Of a DNA stretch of 64,000 bases, positions 1-11,900 are shown piece after piece. The DNA lies in the NCBI GenBank assembly GCA_028829895.1, contig CM054179.1:40810617-40874616 (forward strand), written 5' to 3'. Numbering within the stretch: position 1 is the first letter of the stretch; the number at the start of each line of letters is the position of its first letter. Under the pieces are notes generated by a model. The model worked only from the letters and a program-made list of their open reading frames with translations, was not told where the DNA came from and did not search any database. Origin of the DNA: Sinotaia quadrata. Lineage: Eukaryota > Mollusca > Gastropoda > Architaenioglossa > Viviparidae. The position numbers and the translations under genes were made by a program.

Positions 1-517
1 GAAGTATATATAATTTTTATTTTATTTCTGTACATCTTTCTACAGGTTGTTATAGTAGATAGTTATCATGATGGCAAAGTATTAAAATTAGTAAGACAGT
101 GATATTAATAAACAGTCTTCATAATAATAATAAACAACGAAAATAAGAAGGGGGGGATGTTAAGAAAACGAAAGGAAGATTATGATGTAAAATGATGAAG
201 ATAATATCTATTGTCACCACCCACCCTCCCTTCTCCGACAGGAGGGGAGAGGGATGGTGGCTTGCCGGCTCCACGTAGGACTTGCATAAAGAGAATGACA
301 AATCCACACACAGAATACCAAGATGTTTGTTTGGCTCGAATTTAATTCTGCGTGTAGGTTACGTATTGCCGACATGTTTGCATGTGTGCTTGCATACGGG
401 TAGGGGTGAAGTGTAGACGGCACAGACGACACAACGTATAACAACGACAGCAATCACTCTTTCGAAACCATAGACAGAAGAAAGGCCCAATATCGGAGTA
501 CAAGTTCAAATTTATTG
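1..517. other. AT-rich non-coding DNA, no gene seen
   Basis: Short ORFs on both strands lack codon structure, splice sites or recognisable motifs. A poly-G/poly-A stretch lies near 150. I see nothing functional here before the transposon that begins at 526. Confidence 0.6.
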
Positions 518-525
518 GTCTATAG

Positions 526-1826
526 CAGGGGTGCACAAACTTTTTAGGCCAGAGGGCCACATTTCCAATTGATAGTGCATGGAGGGCCGCAAGTCAGATT
601 GCACATGGATGACAACAGAAATAATGAAATACATTCGTTTTTGCCTTATTAACCTAGATTTAGTCTTTATTAGTGAGAAGGGTGAGCCTGAATGTTGTTA
701 ACAACTTTATCAATATTTGGTTCGAGTTTTGTAGTCGCCAGCCTGAAAATCGAACAGAGATTGTTGTCGTCAAATTCGATCTCAGCTTGTTCTTGTTCAT
801 GTTCATTACTGAAAACGTTTGTTCACACAAGTATGTGCTGCCGAATTCTGACAACAACTTGCAAGCCAAGTCCTTGACATTTCTGTTTGTGCTCGAGCTG
901 AGACTTCCATAAAATGTTAAAATGTTGTTCTGCTGAAATGATGACTTCAGTTCAGGTGAACATTGAAGATCAATGACCGTCAGTAAAAGGCTGTGATGAT
1001 TTGGCAACAATATGTGCTACTTCTTCAGACTTTTTGTGAAGAAATGTTGCTGTGCTGACAGACCTTTTAAAAGTTGCTCAATTTTGTTGTTTCTCCAGTG
1101 CCTTTTAAGTCATCAAAAGTCGCAGCTGCTTTGTTTTGTAATGCCGCTTGCAGTTGAAGTCCTTCATCACAGTAACAGACTCACAACAAATTAAGCACAT
1201 AGCTGCTCCATTAAAATGCCGCATAAAGTATTTAGCCTCCACTCTTCTTTAAACTGATGATTTTCGTCTTCAATTTTAAGCTTCTTATGAGCAGGTTTCT
1301 GACATCTTAACAAAGGGCAGTAGTTTAAAAACAACTTCACTACGAAACAGTGTAATTCATTCAGTACATTCCAACCAGACATCCACAGCCACATATTCAC
1401 ACACACTGACTGCACCATCCTCCCCCCCCCCAGTGTCACCTCACCCCATCCCCAGACTGAACTTTAGCTGGCTGCCTGCCAACTTGGGTTTAGATATAGA
1501 CCTCTTTCTAATGCTATTTGATGTTGCCATACATCAAAGATGCGCAGATACTACTATTTCAACAGTACAACTTTGATCAGCTGAACTGAACAATGTGCCC
1601 AATACACAGGGCTCTCACCTCAATACCACATCCAGCGTTTGTTTTCAACACAGCACAAGATGCTTCCACGGGAAAGCAAACCACTGTTCTACTCCCTTGT
1701 TCAGATTAATGTTAAAAGCTCCTTGCCTGTTACAAATAATGGTAACATCCTAAAGTCTTCTGGGGGCCGCACAGGACCCTGTCGGGGGCCGCATGCGGCC
1801 CGCGGGCCGCGGTTTGTGCACCCCTG
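526..1826 (-). mobile_element. Non-autonomous hAT transposon (GTF2IRD2/ZBED-like), internally deleted
   Basis: The ends are perfect 15-bp terminal inverted repeats, CAGGGGTGCACAAAC at 526-540 and its complement at 1812-1826. They are flanked by an identical 8-bp target duplication GTCTATAG (518-525 and 1827-1834), the hAT hallmark. The minus strand carries two pieces of a transposase. A BED-type zinc-finger start lies around 1191-1270 (residues reading like EDENHQFKEEW), and a C-terminal hAT dimerisation piece lies at about 740-1000 (GSTYLCEQTFSVMNMNKNK). The catalytic core between them is missing and stops separate the pieces, so this copy could not encode its own transposase. Sub-terminal GC-rich sequence (GGCCGC repeats near 1766-1812) matches this family's usual ends. 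Confidence 0.9.
660..1010 (-). pseudogene. hAT transposase C-terminal remnant (dimerisation region)
   Basis: An open frame of 116 codons contains QCSPELKSSF followed by GSTYLCEQTFSVMNMNKNK, the conserved tail of GTF2IRD2/ZBED5-like hAT transposases. The family helix normally ends in SRLTDEHL; here it is replaced by unrelated residues, so the domain is decayed. It lies wholly inside the hAT element 526-1826 and has no function of its own. Confidence 0.75.
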
Positions 1827-1834
1827 GTCTATAG

Positions 1835-4385
1835 GTTTCCTCTCACACGTTGGTTAGTCAGTCAGCCATCCACACTCACACCCATGGGAAAGGGGGAAGA
1901 AAGAAGAAAGAAAAATGATAAATGATGAATTAAAATCAAAGAAATACAAAACTCAATTTCTTCATGCAGTACTACTTCTAACATTGCTTAAGCATTTTAC
2001 AACATAATAGAACAGTCATTATTTCAGAGTTCTGGCGCCACACATCAATGTTCAATAATAATACACAAAGTTCAAAACAAATGTCATTTAACTTGCAAGT
2101 CTTTTCAATGGTTCCATCAGTATCTTTTTACTTCAAGGTTTACTTCTAATTTTAGTTTAATGCTTAATTAAGATTCTAGTTTTAGTTTTAGGTTCTAGTT
2201 TATACTTATGTTTATGTGCTCTGAGATTTCCCTAATTAGTTAGAATTTTCTTTTACTCACATAGGTATTGTCACGTTCTCCTTGTTCTCTGCTCTTATAA
2301 TTCGTTACTCTCGTTCTCTGCTCATATCGTTACACTTCTGGTGCTGGGCTCACACTTTCTTCTTGTGCTGGGGGGGTTCTGATGATACAACAAAACATCG
2401 TCGACGCCTCGACCTGGCCGCCTTCATTGTTACGACGGCTGCTACACTTCACGCTCTCGTGCGCTTCTCTGCTTCTCTTGTTAGGCCTAATTTCTCAGCT
2501 CTCATTGCGTTCTCTCTTCTCTCTTCTTCTCTTCAGTTTCTGCTCATTTCATCTCATCTCTTAACTTCGTTTCTCATCTCTTCTCTTCATCATAACTTCG
2601 TTTCTCGTCTTCTCTTCTCTTAACTTCATTTCTCATCTTCTCTTAACTTCGTTTCTCATCCTCTCTTCTCTTAACTTCGTTTCTCATCTCTTCTCTTCTT
2701 CACAACGGCCAACCTTTGCCGTTCTCGGCGGTATGCCTCATGCATGACCGCTACTGCTTCCAACGATAGTTACTACCACTATGTAACATCTCGTTCTGTA
2801 ACATCTCCCAGCGCCGTGACATTAAACTTCCACCAGGAATTTGCCTTCTGCCTGGAAAATAATCGATCACCCGCGGTCTTTGACAGAGTCTTTGAAAACC
2901 TGAGATGGCTATCTGATTTGATTTGGCCCATCTAAAAACTGCAGCGGTCTTTACGACGCGCCTCATACGCAGCCAGGTAGACTTTCTGGCACACTGTTAC
3001 AGTGGTCAAGAATCCTCCTTCTGCTTTGCCATCACAGAATCGTAGAGTTTTCTTGATCCATAAAAGCAGGGAGAAACTCAGAGGTGACCTTCACCCCTGT
3101 ACAACGCGCTACATTTTCCACGTCGCTCTTCCACGTTTCTCATTTGCTTCTTTCTCTGTATCCCCTTTTATACACACAGTTCTTTGCACATCCCTTTCTG
3201 TGAGATGACTGGTACACACCCCTCCTTCCAGCACAGACGCTATCCCCCATCCAACACTGCCCATTTACAACCAGCACTGTACGTGCTTAGGAATATTCTC
3301 TGCCCATCCTGGCTACCTCTGGCGTCCAGTTCTATCAGTGCCAAAGTATCAAGTTCCCAGCTGACACTGTGATTTACGTATCCATTTAACCTCTAGCTAA
3401 CTCTCAGAGCACACACTAAAATCTCAGAGCAAGGGTCCTACTCCTATTTTATTTTAAAAACTACAGTTACTATGGCAACTCATGGCCACCTGGCAAGCAA
3501 TACATTCTCACAGCAAGCATGGTTGTACACACACACAAACCAACCTTTTTAACTTAACATACAATGATTAACTTTCCAATAATTCAACTTCTATTTCACT
3601 AGTACTTTCACATAACAATAGTAATTACACAATAACAATCAATATCAACCTACTACCAAACATTTAATAGTGGTGATTCTAAAAAAAGATGTTTACATTT
3701 CAAAAACTCAAGTCTGCCTTCGTCACGGACATAATTGGCGTCCCAGCGCTCGCTCACGAATTCCTCCCTCCGTACACTGGCCCTAACGCTGACATATATT
3801 TATGAGCGTGGTGTCCTGACCGCAGAGGGTCAAGCCAGCATTCTCTTGCAAGCTAATTATATCTTTTCCATTCCCCAACACGAACTTAAAGCTAATGTTT
3901 CCGACTTAGTTTTCCCAGTTGTTGAAAAATGGTCATTTTCACCCTGTCCCTCTTTTAATTAACTTAGCGGTTTCGTTCATAGTTTAAAGTTAGAAGTTAC
4001 TTAGAGGGAGAGAAAAAAAATTATTAATATTTCTTGATCTTCGTGACATCTATGAAGCAATAGTGATACGTAGCATTAATTCTAGTAGCAATAACAATAA
4101 TGGTAGGAATATAATAATTGCAATATTATAAGTTCTTAGTGTAGTGATGATAGCAGTAGCAATAGTAAAAGAATTAGTAACAATAGTAATGATGTGGTTG
4201 TAATATTAATACTTACTACTACTATTATTATATTATTATTAATATTATATAATAATAATTGAGGTAATAGTAACGTCGTACTACTAGTAACAATGCACTA
4301 ATTGTAACAGTATTCATTGTATTTATAGTGGTAGCACAATTAGTAATAGAAGTAGCAATAGTACTAATGTGAAGGTTATCATATT
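1835..4385. other. Non-coding region, possible old retroelement debris
   Basis: No gene is supported. From about 2270 to 2720 the plus strand is a CTT/TTCTC-rich low-complexity tract. The word GTGCTCTGAGATTT near 2217 recurs inverted near 3419, which could be the worn ends of an element. A short plus ORF at 3735-3962 has no recognisable domain. From 4020 to 4380 the sequence is AT-rich with diverged TAGTAACAATAGTA-type repeats. Confidence 0.35.
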
Positions 4386-4392
4386 ACTATTT

Positions 4393-6535
4393 GTGGCAGA
4401 GTAAATTTGCCTATCCCTATTTCTAAACTTAATAGTTATATAAGTTGTTAAATATCGATGTGATACGATCTTGTGCACTGCTTGTGCTGATATTTTTAAT
4501 TGTCAAAGTTTGAGGTAAACAGCTCAGGTAAAGAATGTGCTTTGACTTACTGATGTAATCTAAACCGGTTTTAGGTGGATGAGTAGCTTTATTATCCAAT
4601 GGCTAAGATCTGTAAGGATGACACCAACTAATGGGCTGAGATGAAAGGCTTATCTGTAGTAAAGAATTCTATTCTCTAATCACTTTGAATTTGGAGTGGC
4701 AAGGAGTCCGCTCATGAAAGGCGGCCGTTAACTTAATGGTGAGTTGAATGACTTATTGAGAGAGAATGGACTTAGAAATATTTCGTGCAGTTTTGCTTTT
4801 GATGTTATACTTGCTTTTACATAGAGATTATTTTGAGAGTAGACTATTTGTGATGCTATCGACACACTGGTTATTGGTTATGATTATTATTGTTAATTAA
4901 TCATCCATAACTAATTAGGAGAATCTTAATTTATGTTATTAATAATTCCACAAAAGACACCACTCGTCTCTCTCTCTTCCTCTCTCTCTCTCTCTCTTTC
5001 TCTCTCTCGGTGGATATGCGGGCGCTTTAAACGTTTTCTCTCTTCCACACTATTAAAGACAAACATTTACCATCACACATTATATCCGTAGGTGGAAAAT
5101 TCTTACTAAACGAGAAGACAAATCCGTCTTTAATCTATATTAGTGAGCTCCCATCCACCCACTGACTTTCCAACATAAGGTTATCAATATTGTAAGAAAG
5201 TCAATAAATTTATGAAATCAACAATAAAATATATAACATATGAATGTAATAAAAGAGAATTGACATTTACATCACTTCAGAACAATGTTCAATTAAATCT
5301 AGACAATCATTCAGTTTATCCTAGCATGACCTTAAGCAGTTAATAATATAATTATATAATCTAGTTCAAGGATATCATCACAGATAAAAGGAGAGTTTTA
5401 CAGAAATAGGTAATGTCAATGCACATAATGTGTTCAAAGATGGCGGCTGTTGCCAGCAAGTGCTTTACTATCACGTGGTTTGCAACAAGCCACTGCCTTT
5501 CATATATAGGTGAGGTCCCACATGTCCCTCCTAGAGGCACATTATACAACTGTTTAAGAATCTCTGATACTCACTCCATGCCCACCATAGAGAATTGTCC
5601 GAATTTCACATCCGCTATCAAGCACATCAGGAGGAATGTTCTCAAAGTTTTGTGCGCGTTTGCTCATCACACCATGAGAAATGTTCACAATGATTTTCCT
5701 GAAATCTTGAGACCATAATCAAACCACAAATCTCTGCCATATTGGCTTTTGAATGGAATTCCACAAGAATCAATTTACTGCAACATGATTTACTGATAAT
5801 TGACAACAACACTGGATGCACACCAATGTATTAAAGTAGAGTACAGTAGCCACTGTAGCATGGTGACAAACAAAAAGCTTGCTCTGCACTGCAAAAGTCA
5901 AATTAAGGCAGCACTAAATTTCAGCCATATTTCATCCCTAAACTCATTTCTCTCTTACAAACCTTCTCAACTTACAAATCCTGCAACAATTTCGTTAGCC
6001 CGATACACAAACAGCATAAGAAATATAGCATCAATCAAAATTCACAAGTATAATCTACAATGTAGTAAAATTAATGAACAAAGAAGCAATGATTCAATCC
6101 CATAAGCATTCTCCAATTCAAATCGTAGATAATATCAAACATGTACGAAATATTCTTAAGTCCTTTCTTCCTTTATCAGTCAGTTAACTTACAATAAGCT
6201 AATGATCGCCTTTATGACCAGACTCAAGTTATATTCAAATTCGAAGTGATTAGAATAGAGTACTTCTTCAACAAAGAAATTTCCAGTCCATCCCAAGTGA
6301 ATGAATTTTATATAAACAAGTGTGAGACTATTGTTCAGAAAAACTACTCATCCAGTTGGAACTGGTTTGGATTGCATTAGCATTTTCTAGAATATTCTCA
6401 ACTCGAGTTGTTTACTTCAACTCTGACACAAAAATGTCATGATAAGGATTGCCAATGGTTGGATCAGTTTGAGAGTTTAAGAAATTATATAACAATTAAG
6501 TCTAGAAATGTGGATAGGCAAATTTACTCCACCAC
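4393..6535. mobile_element. Element with long (~230 bp) terminal inverted repeats
   Basis: The left end GTGGCAGAGTAAATTTGCC (4393) is repeated inverted at the right end (about 6517-6535). The similarity runs inward for about 230 bp, through a TCTAAACTTAATAGTTATATAA block and a GATGAGTAG/CTACTCATC block. Flanking heptamers are ACTATTT (4386-4392) and ACTATTA (6536-6542), a probable 7-bp target duplication with one mismatch. Between the inverted repeats I find only short ORFs (for example 5413-5718 and 5800-6105) with no recognised transposase, so the copy looks non-autonomous. The superfamily is not assigned; a foldback-type or MITE-like DNA transposon is the simplest reading. Confidence 0.65.
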
Positions 6536-6829
6536 ACTATTATTGCTACAAATTGTAAAGTATGATGCTTATATGTAGTATATATACTAAACACTTGACA
6601 TTGTTTCTAGTGAACATGTTCGTAAACTATTATGCTGTGTGTAATATCGGGCTAATAAATACTGTTGCAGGAAACTGTAAGCTGAGACTTGAATGTAAGA
6701 GAAAGATGAATAAACTGAAACTTATCATTTGTTCCCTGATTAAAGGAATAAGCATCCTTTCCTTGTTTTACCTGAAACTCCTGGTTTACTGATTTATAAA
6801 TCGCTATGACTGTGGTAGACATGAGAAGT

Positions 6830-7064
6830 CTTTGAACAAGTGTGAGACTATTAATCAGGAAAACTACTCATCCACTTAGAACTGGTTTGGATTGCACCAG
6901 CAAGTTCCAGCAAATTCTTTCATGAATTGTTTACTGCAACTCTGGTACTTACACAAATATCATCGTGTGCAGCACCCAAAAGTCATGTCACGTTGACATT
7001 TAACAAATTATATAACAATCAAGTTTAGAAATAGGGACAAATAGGGAAAATTACTTCTCCGCAA
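6830..7064. mobile_element. Extra copy of the right end of the long-TIR element
   Basis: Sequence from AACAAGTGTGAGACTATTA (about 6836) to the AAATAGGGAAAATTACTTC region repeats, in the same orientation, the right terminal repeat seen at about 6300-6535. It may be the end of a second, overlapping insertion or a tandem duplication of one terminus. Confidence 0.6.
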
Positions 7065-7384
7065 AGTCTAACATGCATCCGTCAAAAAATGTAAATCAGC
7101 ATTACTATTAAGTGTAACACACTGCTATACCCCAAATGTAGTACATCGTTATCAAAAATGTAATGAGGCTTTACCTTGAAAATGTAATGACCTATAATGT
7201 AATATAGTGTTATAAAACATGTGAAACAGCATTACATATGTTTAAAATGCGAAAAATGAAGAATTACTTTGCCTTCATTAGGCGCACGGCAAGAAAACAT
7301 TGTTAAAACAAAAGAGTGTTAAAATAACTGTGAGATTAGATTACATGTCTAAATAAACACGTTTGGTAAAGAAATATTGATTGT

Positions 7385-7695
7385 AATATGCTAAAATTCG
7401 TTAGCGTAACTAATTTAGACTTGAAATTCGACAGCATAACTTAATTAGACATGAAATTCGTAACCTTAATGGAATTTCACCTGAAATTTGTCAAACGTAG
7501 CAGATTAAAACCTGACATTTGTAACTATAACTGATTTAGACCTGAAATTCATCAAACGCAACTTATTTCGACCTGACATTGGTCACTATAACTGATTTAG
7601 ACCTGAAATTCGTCAAAAGCAACTGAATTAGACTTGAAGCTCTTCATTGTAATTGGTTTTGACCTGAATTTCGTCATTATAACTGATTTGGACAC
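7385..7695. repeat. Degenerate minisatellite, period about 35-38 bp
   Basis: About eight diverged copies of a unit resembling AACTGATTTAGACCTGAAAT followed by TCGTCA occur in tandem. Copies differ by several substitutions and small indels, so the array is old. Confidence 0.7.
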
Positions 7696-7903
7696 AACTA
7701 ATTTCTTAGCAATGGAATAAAACGACTGGCGGGATTCAGACTGATTATTCTATGACGATCTCTTGAGAAGTCTACAATAGAATTTTTATCGCAATTCTAG
7801 TGTTAAAAAGAAGACGTTTAACGAAATCTTGGTATCTAAATAATATTACATAAGTGAAACCTAATATGAAATATATGCAGTATAAAAAGTCTATATAACT
7901 TAC

Positions 7904-8079
7904 GGTAAAGTGTCTCCGGCAGTGTGTGAAGAAATTTAATGGACAATACGATTGTAATCCCGAAAGTAGAGATAAGCTGAGAAGCAATTTATCTCCTAGT
8001 TGCTCTTTCAATGTTGACATTAACACTTCCTTGTTACACTTTAAACAAGTGATATAGTTGACTGTACAGTATTTTTGTG
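7904..8079 (-). CDS. Cysteine-rich exon (phase 1 to phase 0)
   Basis: The acceptor is a pyrimidine-rich stretch ending CTTATCAG|CACAAAAATAC, and the donor is TTTACC|GTAAGTTAT. The 58 complete codons include KYCTVNYITCLKCNKEV and, near the end, LQSYCPLNFFTHCRRHF. The spacing C-x5-C-x2-C ... C-x6-C suggests disulfide-bonded secreted protein. I do not recognise a named family. Confidence 0.5.
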
Positions 8080-8378
8080 CTGATAAGGCGAAGGCCGAAA
8101 ACTGTTCCACATATATAATAAAACGCGTGCATATTGATTAATGTTTATCTTAAAATGAATTTAAGCAAATTTACGTCACATGTGCTGGGTTTAAAACAAA
8201 ATGCACGGTGTAGTTTATGTTTAATATGTAAGTACATTACTAATTAAGTGTGACATTTTTACCTTAATGTGACATCTTTACCTTAATTACTATCACCGTT
8301 GGTAAATATATTTATATTTCTCTGTTAGCTTGCTTTTCTTCCCGTCTTCTTCTTTCTGTCTCTCTCTCTAATCTCTCC

Positions 8379-8459
<81 letters not shown>

Positions 8460-8894
8460 CCAGACTCTCTATGTCACATTCTCTCTTGACCATTTTACGA
8501 GCATATTTACGTATTGCTATTGGCTGTGAATTAAATGTGATAGCATCGCATGCAGAAGGTTATGGGTTAAAGCCAGCTTTGATCACTGGTATTTCTTCTA
8601 TCGATCTCACTCACTTGATACCTCACGACCTCATTCACTCGACACCTCACGATTGTTGAGCTTATAGACGTTAATGGTAAGAACTTAGAATTCCTTGTGT
8701 AATTTGCACAGTTAAATATCCACAATTTATTTATTACTTTATTTAGTGAGAAGTATAAATACTGCAGACACAACAGTACAGACATTTAGATAGAGTGAAC
8801 AAGTGTAGAGAACGTATGACGTATTTTCATGGATCAGTTCAATGCCTTCAAATGATTTCACTTCAATTTAGAGACAATTTATTTTGGAGTGTCC

Positions 8895-8951
<57 letters not shown>

Positions 8952-11900
8952 TTATGTGTGTTTGTGTGTGTATTTGTGTGTGTATGTATGTGTGTTTGTG
9001 TGTGTGTGATTGTGTATGTGTGTGTTTGTGTGTGGGTTTGTGTATGTGTGTATGTTTGTGTGTGGGTTTGTGTATGTGTGTGGGTTTGTGTATGTGTGTG
9101 TGTTTTGTGTGTGTGTGTGTTTGTGTGTGTATGCGTGTATGTATGTGTGTATGTGTGTACATACACACGTACAGATAGACATTATTTACATAAAATACAA
9201 CTTTCTCTTGTCAACGTCAATATACTTTAGTGTGCTCTTCCATAACCAAAAAAAAAAATGAAGAAGAACTATTGCCCTTGATACCCGGTGTTATGATTAA
9301 TAATGTTAGACTTGAAATGTTTGTGAAATATAGGGTGGAAATGAGTCTCAAGTGAAGCAAATAAACTCTCACATACGCAAATATACAAGTGCATACACAT
9401 GCCAAATTACCAAGGCTCGTGTTGGCATGGGGTACAAGACTGTTTTTTCAATGTGCATTAGATAAATAAATAATATTATTATCATTTCAGAAAGTTACCC
9501 GTACTACACAAATTACTCAAGTATTAAACGATTACTCCGAATAAACAAATTACATTACACAGAAAACAGATTTTTTTTGACGATGAGTTAGTATTTGCCC
9601 AATATTAAAATTATCAAAATCTTAATGCGTGAACTCACTCATTCGTTTCCTTAAAATTATCAATGATTAAATACTTGTGCATATTTCAATTGGTCTTATG
9701 CGATATTAGTTCACTTATTTTATCCTAATGTTAAAATTATCAATCTTGATATGTAAACTTAGTTAATTTATTTCCTCCTTGTGTTAAAACTATCATAACC
9801 TCGATACGATAAGTAGTTGTTGAACTAAATTAATCTATCTTATGTGAATGTCATGTAAACATCTATTTATCTATCTGGTGTGAATGTCATGTGTAGCCCC
9901 TGTTAGTTTAGGTATTTGTGTGTATGTGTACAGCCGCATCCCCACGAGATATGTTTAATCAGCGAGTTACGTGTGTACAGAGCGGTGTGTGTGTGTGTGT
10001 GTAGCGCGTGTTTTGCCTGGCGGCAAAGTAGGTCATCGGCCGTTGGTTTGAATCACGCGCTAACTGTATTAGAGTGCATGCTTTTATTATGATATACTGT
10101 TTTACCGCTCCTTTTGTTTCAAAGCGCGCGCTATATTGGCGTTAGCTGTGTTAGAGTGCGTGCTTTTATTGTTATATACTGTTTTAGGTAGTTAGTGAGT
10201 GAAGTTGATATTTATATATTTAGAAAGGAGATAGTTTATATTTTTAATTGATGTATTTTTGTATGATGAATAATGTTATTGTATTTGTGTATTTTGCAAT
10301 TTATGTGTGTGTGAATGCTTTTCCTGAAGCCCGCCAACACAGATTTTATTTTATTAAAGGTTTAATTCTTCAGATTATATATATAAAAAGATTGGCATAT
10401 TAAAGTATAATTAAAGTAGTTTAACTGTATATTTGAATTATTTTGTAATTGTTAGGCATATAGCTATAATTGTTAGTTGAAAGCAAGTAAAGAAACACAA
10501 AAGTTATTTTTAGAAGCCTTTCCACACTAGATTTTCGTTTTTTGGACCAGTGGGCTTCAGTGAAGCCCGCTCCCATAGGATATAATGAGCGCGTGTGGTT
10601 TGAGTGAGTGTGTCGTCGTCGTCGTCGTCGTCTGCCCCTGAGAGTCTGTCTCTGAGTCGTCCTTGGTCGTCTGTTGGCGGTGTGCCGTCTAAATAAAGAT
10701 CCTATGAAAATGTAAAACACGTGTTGCGTGTTCTGCCTCTCTCCTGCTGTGGCTGCCGTAGCGGTATTGTCTGCTTGTCTGTCTTATCATCATCGTCATC
10801 GTTCATCCAGTCATCTCCTCGCATCCTAGAGTGACCCATATGACGAACAACTACAACACCACACTCTATCCATCCACAACACATGTAAACATCTATCTTG
10901 TGTGAATGTCATGAAAACATCTATATCTTGTGTGAATGTCATGTAAACATCTATCTATCTGGTGTGAATATGTTTCAAAACATATACGTGAAAGATAGTG
11001 GATACACTTTCGCGCAAAGTATTTTGTGTTTTTACACATATCCGTCATAATATTTCTCTCTCTCTCTATTTTTTTTTATCACCACTTGTTCGTCAACTCC
11101 AGAAAAAACGCTGTTCAGTGACAACGGGTATTTTGTCACTTAATGTAACTACTTGAAAATTACGTAAATAAATATATATATATTCTGGTGAAAATAGACT
11201 TCTTTCCACGAAACGAACATACGAATTATACATTTGTTACCGAAATTTTTTCACTATCGAAAGTTCGAAAATTGATTACCAAACAATAATTATATACAGT
11301 GAGTCGTTTTCAGATATAGCGATGCCCATTTCCGTCTGGAGCATTAAGGTTATTGTGATTGATAATTTTTAGCATAGGCAACTGTCGTACATACTTTCGA
11401 TGACACGTTTTAAAATTCGAATTTCAATATTCCTTCCGAGGAAAAGCTTGTTTCCAATATTAATTTGGCTTGTTTAGTGTGTGTTGTATGTGATTGGTTT
11501 GCTGAATTGCGTTATCTCTATTAGTATGTTCTCTGTCATTTTCTGTACTGTAACACATTCACTACAGTTTTGATTGTCCTGCACTGTAACACATTGACTA
11601 TAGTTTTGATTGTCCTGCACTGTAACACATTGACTATAGTTTTGATTGTCCTGCACTGTAACACATTGACTACAGTTTTGATTGTCCCGCACTGTAACAC
11701 ATTGACTACAGTTTTGATTGTCCTGCACGAACTTACAGTATATGAACTGAATAGTTGAATTGCGGAGTAACTGTGAGAATATAAATGCGAAATCTAACTT
11801 ATCTCCTTGATGCCAATACTTGTTGTATGAATTGAATGCGACTTTACATACAACAGTATTCAGCAGTGAGCCCTATGAAAACTGTTTTTCTTCACTTGAT

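Larger units (their letters stand above)
9836..10975. repeat. Minisatellite split by the LTR-like insertion
   Basis: Units of about 28-34 bp, AACATCTATCTTGTGTGAAT plus GTCATGTA, occur twice before 9892 and about three times after 10881. The 990-bp insertion separates the two halves. Confidence 0.8.

Noticed and set aside
2282..2623. Plus ORF of 113 residues rich in Leu and Ser
   Set aside because: Translates a TTCTCTTC low-complexity tract.
3720..3962. LTR primer-binding-site-like word ATTGGCGTCCCAG and a short gag-like frame
   Set aside because: The word does not match a tRNA 3' end convincingly and no paired LTR was found.
8795..9261. Cys/Val-rich and Thr/His-rich ORFs of 76-127 residues
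   Set aside because: They are translations of a TG/CA microsatellite in all frames.
10421..10720. Minus ORF with a seven-Arg run
   Set aside because: The run comes from the GTC triplet repeat inside the LTR-like element; no other support.
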